A stretch of 13,217 nucleotides of DNA from Candidatus Zhuqueibacterota bacterium. Lineage in GTDB: Bacteria > BS750m-G25. This document shows positions 1-6,150 of the stretch, in pieces; position 1 is the first letter of the stretch; each line of letters opens with the position of its first letter. Where the stretch lies: NCBI GenBank assembly GCA_016783505.1, contig JADHWK010000060.1, positions 1 through 13,217 on the forward strand. The letters run 5' to 3'. The notes beneath the pieces were generated by a model. It was given only the letters and a program-made list of their open reading frames with translations. It ran no database searches and was not told where the DNA came from. The translations under genes and the position numbers were made by a program.

Positions 1-2
1 TG

Positions 3-188
3 GGCGATCTTAAGACAAAAAGGGAATCCATCCTTAAAATCCTTACCGGTCCTCCGGACTATAGAGCCGAATGGAATTTTCCCTTGAGAAGTCAATCCCC
101 TGCTTATATCAGGGCGGAACTCAGAACAGAATGTGACGGCAAAACTTACTTCTGCCTGACAAATCCTATCTGGGTCAATCTCCCTTAA
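3..188 (+). CDS. C-terminal end of a probable PHP-domain (CehA/McbA-like) metallohydrolase, 5' truncated
   Basis: An open frame enters from the left edge and ends at TAA 186-188, giving the last 61 residues of a protein. The tail has a stretch SPAYIRAELR followed, after a short Cys- and Gly-containing turn, by LTNPIWVNLP and the stop. That arrangement (an 'AYIR.E.R' strand, then 'LTNPIW' just before the C-terminus) is what I know from the C-termini of CehA/McbA-type PHP-domain metal-dependent hydrolases. The metal-binding histidines and aspartates would lie upstream, outside the window, so the catalytic assignment rests only on this tail. It is the only well-supported plus-strand gene, and a strong hairpin terminator follows 63 bp downstream. 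Confidence 0.6.
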   Translation, partial: GDLKTKRESILKILTGPPDYRAEWNFPLRSQSPAYIRAELRTECDGKTYFCLTNPIWVNLP

Positions 189-251
189 GTAGTCTTTTAC
201 AGGTAGCCAACTTTGCTGCTTCAAGGTTACATATTGAAGCATTATGTAACA

Positions 252-282
252 AAAAACCAGCATCTTTTTAATGCTGGTTTTT
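252..282 (+). terminator. Rho-independent terminator of the PHP-like gene
   Basis: A perfect 12-bp stem (252-263 paired with 271-282) encloses a 7-nt loop. The core is CCAGCAT/ATGCTGG flanked by A-run and T-run, so the transcript ends in a U-rich tract. The A-run on the other side would also let it work on the minus strand, where the 457-1095 gene ends about 175 bp away. Confidence 0.85.
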
Positions 283-456
283 ACTTTTGTAGTTTTTAAA
301 TTTTTTAGTAATGTACCCCTAATATGTAAACGGAAAGAGTTTAGCTGTCGAAAAAAAGCGCGTGCTATTTTAAAGTAAGAATAATAATTAGTCAGCCAAA
401 AATAGAAACTACCTTTTTTCCATACTTACATTAAATGTTCCAATATTTCTATTTCG

Positions 457-1095
457 CTAATCCTCTAATATCTTATCTTCTTCTGGAGTTCTTCCATAAT
501 AGTACGAAATTTTATCTCGCAATTCAGATCTTGCTTGAATGGATAGTTGTAAGCATTTTGAATCCAATGGGGCGTCTTTTGGTGTTATTATCTTTTCGCA
601 ATTTATTTTATAGGTATTTCTAAAATCTATCATATAATAGTTTGTTTCCATATTATCCCCTCGTTGCCTATGTACAGTATATCTTGGGAACATACTATGT
701 TGTTCATAGATAAATACTTCAATGGAAGCGTAACCACGGCCTCCCATCAAACGTTTCTGTTTTTCTTCTGATGGAAATTTGTCCCAAACATAGGGGGAAA
801 CGGATTGTTGTGGTTCCATCTCTCGATTAATTCTTGTTAAATCTTCAGCAAAATAAGGATTATCAAAAAAGGAACTTAGCATTTCAATTAATGGAGATAG
901 AGAAATGACCTTTTTACCTATTGAGCAACAAGGAGAAAGTACAACACAGTAAGTTGGTAAATTAATATCAATTTTATAGTTCTTAAGTAAATTTGGTCCT
1001 TTAATATTTGGTGCTGTAAAAATAAATCCCTTCAAAACATCTCCAAATCTAAATGCCTTATCCATTTCCTCCTGATAGAACATATCCACACCCAT
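457..1095 (-). CDS. Uncharacterised protein, third gene of the TIGR04255 unit
   Basis: A 212-residue soluble protein that I do not recognise as a named family. The N-terminal third carries FRFGDVLKGFIF and then a hydrophobic strand with a Cys cluster, YCVVLSPCCSIGKK (Cys50, Cys56, Cys57). I associate an 'LSxxCxI' strand of this kind with sporadically distributed small proteins of unknown function, so this is only a resemblance. The rest is rich in charged and aromatic residues, with no signal peptide or membrane segment. The start is taken as the ATG of the TAATG overlap with the upstream stop, which implies coupled translation. ATGs at codons 5 and 11 are possible; the latter follows AGGAGG very closely. 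It is the last gene of a three-gene unit. Confidence 0.75.
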   Translation of the reverse strand: MGVDMFYQEEMDKAFRFGDVLKGFIFTAPNIKGPNLLKNYKIDINLPTYCVVLSPCCSIGKKVISLSPLIEMLSSFFDNPYFAEDLTRINREMEPQQSVSPYVWDKFPSEEKQKRLMGGRGYASIEVFIYEQHSMFPRYTVHRQRGDNMETNYYMIDFRNTYKINCEKIITPKDAPLDSKCLQLSIQARSELRDKISYYYGRTPEEDKILED

Positions 1096-1343
1096 TATTC
1101 GCGATAGAATTCATCAACATCATGGTAACCTTTAGATGCTATTTTTTGTTTATATGATAAAAATTCCTTATTGACTCCAACTTCAATTATTCCAAGAAAC
1201 TCATTGTTTGGAGTCAATTTTATCTTAATTTGGTATTTATCAAACGGATAAACGATTATATTATAATCATCAGGCTCACCATGACTACCTGTGCCTTGAT
1301 TTTTTAGTTTATTGTAATCATAATCTATCTCTTGTAAATCCAT
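1095..1343 (-). CDS. Small uncharacterised protein, middle gene of the TIGR04255 unit
   Basis: An 82-residue, acidic, Tyr-rich protein of unknown family. The centre has alternating hydrophobic/charged strands (YNIIVYPFDKYQIKIKLTP, then FLGIIEVGVN), which suggests a small beta-rich fold followed by a C-terminal helix. I chose the ATG at 1343 rather than the in-frame TTG at 1349. A GGGAG motif lies 8 nt before the ATG but only 2 nt before the TTG. The start lies 2 nt beyond the stop of the TIGR04255 gene, and its own stop overlaps the next start (TAATG), so the three genes are almost certainly co-translated. It could be a small partner of one of the flanking proteins, which is inference from gene order. 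Confidence 0.75.
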   Translation of the reverse strand: MDLQEIDYDYNKLKNQGTGSHGEPDDYNIIVYPFDKYQIKIKLTPNNEFLGIIEVGVNKEFLSYKQKIASKGYHDVDEFYRE

Positions 1344-1345
1344 TT

Positions 1346-2113
1346 TCAACTCTCCCTTCTTTGCCGCATATATTGATAAACTGGTTCTTTGATTGTTTTT
1401 TCGTACGCTTCCAATATTATTATATGTAAGTCGTCTGTAACTGTTAGGTAGTCTTCTGAAGTAATATGTTCCGCAAAACCATCAAAATCAAGAATCAATT
1501 TATATTCATCCTCAATTTTTCGTAGTGATTCGATATAACGCAAATAATATTCACCTTTTTTAATCACGGTTTTAAAGTCCATCTCCTTTGCTTCAGCCAG
1601 ATTAAATCTATCAATAGGAAAAATTGAGTTATAGTATGTTCGGAATGTATCATTGTCTTTAGATGGAAGTGGACATTCATCGATATACCGTAAACCTATA
1701 CGTTTAATGATTGGTACGGATGTAACTTCAAAAAAGGAATCCAATACAAACTTTATGATATCTCTAAACTTATCGGCACCCCCTAAATCATAAGTTTTAT
1801 GATACTGTGAAGTTATATCCAGTGTGTCAGTTAATACGTTCAATTGAAAATTCTTATCAGATTTGAATTGCCATATTTTTTTACCCGCTTCCTTTTCTAA
1901 ATCGCCTGAAATGTTCTCAAGTTTTACTTCAGGCCCTATATCTGCAAATAAAAGCTGCCTCCGAAATAGAAGAGTTGATTGTGGGAATTCTTTCATTATC
2001 TTCAACTGCAAGTCGCCTATTATTTTGCTTTCCATATAGAACAGATTAGGAAATCTAATCTGAAATATCACTTGTTTTACCGTTGGGTTAGGAAATACCT
2101 CGTTAATACTCAT
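1346..2113 (-). CDS. TIGR04255 family protein
   Basis: A 255-residue protein whose N-terminus (NPTVKQVIFQIRF, residues 9-21) and central RIGLRYID motif (residues 138-145) match the pattern I know for TIGR04255. That family is sporadically distributed, about 250 residues long and of unknown function. It begins with a 'NPP...E...IRF' strand and has a conserved 'GLRYI(N/D)' segment. No catalytic motif, signal peptide or membrane segment is visible. The ATG is well placed behind an AAAGGAGGTT ribosome binding site (2121-2130). It is first in a tight unit with two small unknown proteins, which suggests they act together. The sporadic family distribution and AT-rich composition fit an accessory, possibly defence-related, unit, but this is inference. 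Confidence 0.8.
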   Translation of the reverse strand: MSINEVFPNPTVKQVIFQIRFPNLFYMESKIIGDLQLKIMKEFPQSTLLFRRQLLFADIGPEVKLENISGDLEKEAGKKIWQFKSDKNFQLNVLTDTLDITSQYHKTYDLGGADKFRDIIKFVLDSFFEVTSVPIIKRIGLRYIDECPLPSKDNDTFRTYYNSIFPIDRFNLAEAKEMDFKTVIKKGEYYLRYIESLRKIEDEYKLILDFDGFAEHITSEDYLTVTDDLHIIILEAYEKTIKEPVYQYMRQRRES

Positions 2114-2401
2114 AGTTTAAAACCTCCTTTTTTGTTTTTCATCTACTTGTTCTATACCTTTCATATCTTCATTGCAGATAATTCGCCAACATAAAAGCTT
2201 TCGCTCACGATTGCGAATAACTTAAAGTGACTAAATTGGGTGCTTTATCACTTACGATGGGAAATAATCCGAACCTGTTTAGTTTATCTCGATAATAAAA
2301 GGGTAGCTCAGCAAAAGCCTAACTATATAATATATTGCAACATGCGGTACAACAATCATTACCTTTTTGTTTTATAAAATGGATATGAAATTTCGTTTTA
2401 T

Positions 2402-2430
2402 AAGGTAAAGAATTAATTCAAAAATGTCAA
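2402..2430 (-). promoter_or_regulatory. Possible sigma70-type promoter for the TIGR04255 unit
   Basis: On the minus strand a perfect TTGACA (2430-2425) is followed after 17 nt by TACCTT (2407-2402), a weak -10 box; a TATAAA lies slightly further on. It would give a leader of nearly 290 nt before the ATG at 2113. Two direct copies of GTTTTATAA (plus strand 2369-2377 and 2395-2403) lie in and just downstream of the box. Confidence 0.3.
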
Positions 2431-2483
2431 GAAAAAAACGAAAGAAATCACCATGTAAAAACCGAAATTTTTTTATCAGACAG

Positions 2484-2506
2484 TTTAAAAAAGTCTGAAA
2501 GACTTT
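2484..2506 (-). terminator. Weak terminator-like hairpin downstream of the CopG-like ORF
   Basis: On the minus strand a 7-bp stem AAAGTCT/AGACTTT with a 3-nt loop (2506-2490) runs into a T-rich stretch ending near 2484, 53 nt after the stop of the 2559-2720 ORF. The stem has only two G-C pairs, so it would be inefficient at best. Confidence 0.3.
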
Positions 2507-2558
2507 GTTGCTTCAACTATCACGATAATTCAATCTCCACAACTGCCGTTCCACCTTA

Positions 2559-2720
2559 TTATCGCTGTAGTTGATAAGGAAGGATAAGTATATTCTTTTT
2601 ATCCGAAATTATCACTTCTACCTCGTCATTTTCCATATCATCAAAATAATCTACCGAATCGTGGGTGGACCAGAACTCTTGGATTTCCACCTCGGTTATA
2701 AAGGTTGGGATTTTTGCCAT
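2559..2720 (-). CDS. Short CopG/BrnA-like antitoxin-type protein, no toxin partner
   Basis: A 53-codon frame (ATG 2720, TAA 2559). Its N-terminus reads MAKIPTFITEVEIQEFWSTH and continues DSVDYFDDMENDEVE. The 'E..EFW.THDS.DY.D' block is the hallmark N-terminal segment of CopG/BrnA-type antitoxins, where it precedes a ribbon-helix-helix domain. Here the protein stops about 20 residues after that block (IISDKKNILILPYQLQR), so the usual C-terminal DNA-binding helices are absent. It may be a truncated antitoxin remnant or a distinct short family. No toxin gene is adjacent on either side, and no clear Shine-Dalgarno sequence precedes the ATG. It was recognised by translation rather than length, and its expression is uncertain. 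Confidence 0.55.
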   Translation of the reverse strand: MAKIPTFITEVEIQEFWSTHDSVDYFDDMENDEVEVIISDKKNILILPYQLQR

Positions 2721-2744
2721 GATTATTTTTTCGGTGGTGACCGT

Positions 2745-2886
2745 TTAGTCGGGCGCCTGACCGATGCGATAGTTCTCCAACAGGTCCGGCAACGTCGTCC
2801 GCATATTCAGGCATGTCTGTAAGGTGTAATTTCGATTTTGAACCCGTCGTCCCGATGCCGACGTTGAAACCGTCAGGTTGCCATGC
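2745..2886 (-). pseudogene. Remnant of an 'NVGIGTT...YADD' C-terminal tail of a large surface or fibre-type protein
   Basis: On the minus strand, codons from about 2886 read GFNVGIGTTGSKSKLHL and then MPEYADDV. These match the repeat-like 'NVGIGTTSPxSKLHVxGLPxYADN/DAA' motif that ends many large secreted or tail-fibre-like proteins in environmental bacteria. Around 2790 the frame shifts. In the neighbouring frame the sequence continues to NYRIGQAPD and a stop at 2747-2745, at the place where the family normally has a 'FYRTGD' ending. There is no upstream body of such a protein: the 78-residue gene occupies that space. I read it as a decayed 3' end left by deletion. Pattern memory is the only basis for the family assignment. 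Confidence 0.5.
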
Positions 2887-3109
2887 TTTGAGCCAAATCC
2901 CCAAAACCTCTTTTTAATAACTCTATTACCTCCTGATGCCTCTGTTCACCTTCCTTATGGATCTCCAGAAGTGTTGCATGCATCTCCAGATTTGTTGCAT
3001 GCATCTCTTTGATCAATTTCTTTGTTCCATTGAATACATATGCCACAACTCCTGACACTGATGCTACCGTTCCAAAGATAGTTATAAATGCAATGGTTAA
3101 TTCACTCAT
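2873..3109 (-). CDS. Small membrane-anchored coiled-coil protein
   Basis: A 78-residue protein with one hydrophobic segment near the N-terminus (residues 4-27, LTIAFITIFGTVASVSGVVAYVF) and a basic Lys-Lys stop-transfer edge. It continues as a long charged helix that predicts as coiled coil. Within the helix a seven-residue unit, LEMHAT-like, is repeated in tandem, encoded by a 21-bp DNA repeat (2961-3010). The end is ELLKRGFGDLAQSMAT. The ATG follows GGGAGGAAGTA, a good ribosome binding site. Function is unknown; the layout fits an oligomeric membrane tether or scaffold. Its last codons abut the decayed NVGIGTT tail, so the C-terminus might have been altered by a deletion. Confidence 0.6.
   Translation of the reverse strand: MSELTIAFITIFGTVASVSGVVAYVFNGTKKLIKEMHATNLEMHATLLEIHKEGEQRHQEVIELLKRGFGDLAQSMAT
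2961..3010 (-). repeat. 21-bp tandem repeat encoding coiled-coil heptads
   Basis: Two consecutive 21-bp units (2961-2981 and 2982-3002) differ at only two positions, and a third partial unit begins at 3003. The unit is exactly seven codons, so gain or loss of a copy adds or removes one heptad without a frameshift. Confidence 0.8.
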
Positions 3110-3213
3110 TACTTCCTCCCTTTTTTATTTCGGCAATTATCCAATTAAAACACTATTTCAAAGCCACCTATTCTTCCATATCATCTACAACGGACCACTG
3201 ACAACGGGCATTA

Positions 3214-4722
3214 TTATCTTCTCGACTTAACCGGAGGTTTACTTTTTCCTGATGGCGGTTTCTTGTCCGTCTTGGGGGATGGTTTTTCAGCAGGCTTTTC
3301 CACCGGCTTCGGCGTGATCTTGCGCTTGATCTCCTCCCTTTTTGGCTTGGGCTTATACACTACCCCCTTGTTTTTAGCAGTGGATTTAATGGTCTCCCGC
3401 AGGATGAGGTCCAGGTTATTCTCTTTGGCAGTTCCCCGCTTTTTCGTCAAACCACTCAGTTTGTCCCGGGAGGAACGGACGTCGGTCTCCTCCACTACCC
3501 GGGTAGAAGGCTTGCTGGCGGGGTGTTTCTCCCCGGAAAAGGCCTTCGCCTTACTCAGAAAGAAATCATCGGAGGTCTTTTCGGCAACCCTATCTTCCTC
3601 AGCCGCAATGTAAACCCTATCACCCTCATAGTAGACGGGCTTCTCTTTCCCAGCATCGGTCAGGTAGACTTCACGGTAGGTCAGGAAGGCGAAGTTGCCG
3701 TTGGTCTTTCCCGAAACATACTTGTAAACATCCACACCCTCCTGGGAAATACCGCTGCAGGCGATGGTATGGATGCTGATGTGACGTTTGTTCGCCTCTT
3801 CCATCTCCTTACGATAATCATAATCGTCCCGGTAGTCCATATGGGGTGGGGCGTCCCCGATTAAAAAGGCGATCTTGCTCACCCCAGGCCTGAGATCCCA
3901 ATCCATAGACCAGATGGCCTCATGGAGGGCCTCGTTAACACTTTCCGGGTCATCCCCCCCACCACTGGCAGCGATCCCGTTCAGGTGGTTGATAAAAGCC
4001 TGAACATCCTCAGTTAGGCGAAATTTTTTAACGATATAAGGGTCGCCACGGTCCTTGTAGTCCACCATGCCGTAGCGGACCACCGGGGGCGGGATTCCCT
4101 GGCGGATGTCGTCCACCATCGTCCGAATGCGCTCCTTCACGGCGCTGATCTCGTCCCCCATGGAGCCGGTGGAATCGAGGATGAACACCACATCTATGTG
4201 GGGGGATTGGGGTGAAGTCCCGGCTTCCGTAATCTCCACCCCCATAAGGTCGGCGATCAGGCGGGTGGTCAGTTGATCGACCATATCAAAGATCCCCTCA
4301 ATCTTGCTCCCAAAGACCTTCTCAGCATGAATAATGGACCCGCTTTTTACCTCCAGAATGTGGGCATCTAACCGGACCTTCTTACCCCCGGTGGTTAGAC
4401 TGCCCAAGATCAACAGATCAGCGCCGATCATCTCCCCTACCGAAAGGGCCTGATTGTCCTCAATCAGCCCCGTCTGTCCCAGCTCCAGTTCCTCCAGGGC
4501 TTTCCCCAGCCTCTCCCGCTCCACCACGTTGATCCCCGATACACCGGAGATGTCGGTGATGATCATCTCGGCGATCCCTTCCCCTAAATAGTCCAGCTCA
4601 TCGGTAGCATGATTAATCTTGAAATTGAGAACCGCAACATTAGTCCCCCCCGCAAAGCCGATATTCAGGCGCAAGAGGAATAGCAGAGTCAGGGGAATAA
4701 CCGCCCAAAATCTTGGTTTCAT
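3214..4722 (-). CDS. Secreted CsgG/TolB-like plus von Willebrand factor A protein with basic proline-rich tail
   Basis: A 502-residue exported protein. The Sec signal peptide is residues 1-24 (MKPRFWAVIPLTLLFLLRLN...). Residues 27-165 form a CsgG/FlgO-type domain: VAVLNF start, LGEGIAEMIITDIS, VVERERLGKALEELELGQTG, GADLLILGSL. Residues 176-350 form a VWA domain with a complete MIDAS motif DSTGS (183-187), a GGGDDPE loop (254-260) and IGDAPPH (288-294). The last 150 residues are Lys/Pro-rich and low complexity. I chose ATG 4722 over the in-frame TTG at 4734 because the TTG overlaps the GGAG ribosome binding site, which sits 6 nt before the ATG. Role: probably a periplasmic or surface protein with metal-dependent ligand binding. 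No partner operon gene is adjacent downstream. Confidence 0.85.
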   Translation of the reverse strand: MKPRFWAVIPLTLLFLLRLNIGFAGGTNVAVLNFKINHATDELDYLGEGIAEMIITDISGVSGINVVERERLGKALEELELGQTGLIEDNQALSVGEMIGADLLILGSLTTGGKKVRLDAHILEVKSGSIIHAEKVFGSKIEGIFDMVDQLTTRLIADLMGVEITEAGTSPQSPHIDVVFILDSTGSMGDEISAVKERIRTMVDDIRQGIPPPVVRYGMVDYKDRGDPYIVKKFRLTEDVQAFINHLNGIAASGGGDDPESVNEALHEAIWSMDWDLRPGVSKIAFLIGDAPPHMDYRDDYDYRKEMEEANKRHISIHTIACSGISQEGVDVYKYVSGKTNGNFAFLTYREVYLTDAGKEKPVYYEGDRVYIAAEEDRVAEKTSDDFFLSKAKAFSGEKHPASKPSTRVVEETDVRSSRDKLSGLTKKRGTAKENNLDLILRETIKSTAKNKGVVYKPKPKREEIKRKITPKPVEKPAEKPSPKTDKKPPSGKSKPPVKSRR

Positions 4723-4765
4723 TTTGGACTCCAATTTTATTCTTTTATCCTATTTGCAACACTCT

Positions 4766-4793
4766 AATTTAATAAAATAATCGGAAATGTCAA
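4766..4793 (-). promoter_or_regulatory. Likely sigma70-type promoter of the CsgG/VWA gene
   Basis: On the minus strand TTGACA (4793-4788), a 16-nt spacer, then TAAATT (4771-4766) stands about 40 nt before the ATG at 4722. The -35 box lies just downstream of the displaced copy of the PP-loop gene 3' end, in sequence that still aligns with CTTGATAT beyond that gene's real stop. Confidence 0.5.
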
Positions 4794-4807
4794 GAGGGGT
4801 TTAAATA

Positions 4808-4851
4808 AAATCCTCATTTTATCTAATTCACCATCATTCAGGGACCTAACG
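4808..4851. repeat. Direct repeat, left copy: displaced 3' end of the PP-loop ATPase gene
   Basis: Forty-four bases match 10303-10346 at 38 positions (86%) in the same orientation and without gaps. Four of the six differences are transitions. Read on the minus strand in the gene's frame it gives VRSLNDGELDKMRI, against VRPLDDDKLDKMRI in the intact gene. Here the stop is lost, and a 4-nt gap is needed to extend the alignment further. The right edge coincides with the final attC core site GTTAGGT (4850-4844). Confidence 0.85.
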
Positions 4852-4970
4852 GACTTGCGCTTCAGCAGCGAGTCTCCGATACATCTGTTCTAATCCTTTA
4901 TCTCGTTTACCAATTGTCTTCATTGCTGGAACGGGCCGTCATTCCCGTCTGCTGCAGGCGCTTGTTATGC
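4844..4970 (-). repeat. attC site of the HEPN-like cassette (127 bp)
   Basis: Minus strand: R'' is GCATAAC (4970-4964) and R' is GTTAGGT (4850-4844). Inner arms AAGCGCCTGCAGCAG and CTGCTGAAGCGC pair with small bulges. It starts 7 nt after the stop codon of the 4977-5966 gene. It is the last attC in the array, and the sequence directly after its core is the duplicated 3' end of the PP-loop gene. Confidence 0.8.
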
Positions 4971-4976
4971 ATAATA

Positions 4977-5966
4977 TTATTTAAGAATTTCTATTAGAGA
5001 TTCAGCGGATGATAAGGCTTTGTTGGCTTGTCCTTCCCCAATATCAATTAAGTTCTGATGAACCGCCTTGTTTCTCAGTGTAATCGATTCTAGCATATTA
5101 TCGTAGACCATTTTATGCGTAGAATTCTCCTCATCAAGTAACTGAATTACTTCCACAGACATCAGGTAATGCAGATCGACCTTACTGGATAGTTCATTAA
5201 TTTTAGTCTTTGATACACCGCGAGTTTCCCAGGCATTCTTCACAGAATTGATGATAACAGGTTCAATGGCTGTGATTACGTCAATTAGACAATTACGGTA
5301 CTGTCCAAGTTCATACCAATATCTGGCAGAATTCATCGAAAGTCGTGTTGAGTTCAAATACTTATCATCAGCAAGTATGAGACGAAAATCGTTATGTGCT
5401 TTCAAGGGCAATGCATACTTCGCTTTTCTCATATCCAAATTCATATTTAGTCTGAACTTTTTTTCGTCGATGTTAGCCAGCCTCAGTACGCTTCTAAAGG
5501 GGAGATCTCTGAGTGTAGGCTTATAATATTCTCCAGAACAAATTCGATATTTCTCAATGAATTCATTTATCACACGCTTTATTCGTTTATAGAGTCTTTT
5601 CTCCTTTTTCTCCTGTTCATCTTTATCATCAAGAAATAATATTTCGTTCGAGGACCAAAAAATCTCTAGAATCGTTTTTCTAAAATGATCAGTATCATCA
5701 CGAATATACTCCACATTTCTCCCAATAAAATTCTGAAGAAAATCGGAATGATCTCCTGAAAATGACGGAGTTAGGAGACCCAATGATGTTGGCTTACGAT
5801 TTGGATCGTCTTCGTAATAATCAATATTGATGCTACCCTCTGCGTTTTGTGTCCAATAATTATATGTGACGATAGAATATTCCTTACCGTCTACTCTTAT
5901 GCGGTATTCATCATTTTTTAAACGAAGAGAAAAAGGAAGATTAGTTGTCAGTGAATATCTGATCAT
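4977..5966 (-). CDS. Cassette-borne protein with a HEPN-like C-terminal motif
   Basis: A 329-residue soluble protein not assignable to a named family. The N-terminal half is beta-rich and acidic, and a strongly charged helical stretch follows (DEQEKKEKRLYKRIKR, about residues 115-130). The C-terminal third is helical, with a YRNCLIDVITAIEPVI helix and then a second helix ending SITLRNKAVHQN. R298-N299...H303 fits the Rx4-6H signature of HEPN domains, which are often metal-independent RNases in defence and toxin systems. The layout (long variable N-terminus, C-terminal HEPN) resembles ApeA-like HEPN proteins, an inference from motif and order only. The ATG has AAGGA 9 nt upstream. It fills one cassette; its 27-nt leader resembles that of the next cassette. 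Confidence 0.75.
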   Translation of the reverse strand: MIRYSLTTNLPFSLRLKNDEYRIRVDGKEYSIVTYNYWTQNAEGSINIDYYEDDPNRKPTSLGLLTPSFSGDHSDFLQNFIGRNVEYIRDDTDHFRKTILEIFWSSNEILFLDDKDEQEKKEKRLYKRIKRVINEFIEKYRICSGEYYKPTLRDLPFRSVLRLANIDEKKFRLNMNLDMRKAKYALPLKAHNDFRLILADDKYLNSTRLSMNSARYWYELGQYRNCLIDVITAIEPVIINSVKNAWETRGVSKTKINELSSKVDLHYLMSVEVIQLLDEENSTHKMVYDNMLESITLRNKAVHQNLIDIGEGQANKALSSAESLIEILK

Positions 5967-5987
5967 CTGATTAAATCCTTTTATGCA

Positions 5988-6114
5988 TAATAACGCCCGG
6001 CATCACCAGTGGGCAGGGGAAACGGGACTTAGTCAATGGTAATTAAATACCAAACTTGGAAAAAGTCTTTAAACGCCACAACCCTGCCCATCTGGTGCAT
6101 GGCGTTGTTATGCC
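5988..6114 (-). repeat. attC site of the unknown-protein cassette (127 bp), variant core
   Basis: Minus strand: R'' GCATAAC (6114-6108) is followed by AACGCC and CACCAGATGGGCAGGG. The opposite arm is CCCTGCCCACTGGTG then GGGCGTTATTATGC. The arms pair over more than 20 positions. The core reads GTTATTA (5994-5988) instead of GTTRRRY. Compared with the GTTATGC core at 7452 it looks like a 3-bp insertion (GTT-ATT-ATGC). Confidence 0.8.
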
Positions 6115-6150
6115 ATCTTAATATCCCATATCGCAGAAACGTTTATAGAA

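Larger units (their letters stand above)
2114..2558. other. Gene-free AT-rich spacer between the TIGR04255 unit and the CopG-like ORF
   Basis: About 445 bp with no convincing ORF on either strand. It holds the TIGR04255 ribosome binding site, the possible promoter at 2402-2430, a weak terminator-like hairpin (2484-2506), and one arm of an imperfect inverted repeat (arms 2515-2529 and 2558-2572, 12 of 15 positions matching). A lone GTTAGGC on the minus strand (2323-2317) has no inverted-repeat partner, so I do not call it an attC. Confidence 0.5.

Noticed and set aside
2317-2323. Minus-strand GTTAGGC that could be another integron core
   Set aside because: No complementary RYYYAAC site or inverted-repeat arms lie within 150 bp, and the neighbouring genes are not cassette-like.
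3263-3864. Long plus-strand open frames across the CsgG/VWA gene
   Set aside because: They are antisense shadows of a GC-rich coding region with clear domains on the other strand.
4723-4734. TTG start four codons upstream for the CsgG/VWA protein
   Set aside because: The TTG contains the GGAG that serves the ATG at 4722, and starting at the ATG gives a cleaner signal peptide.
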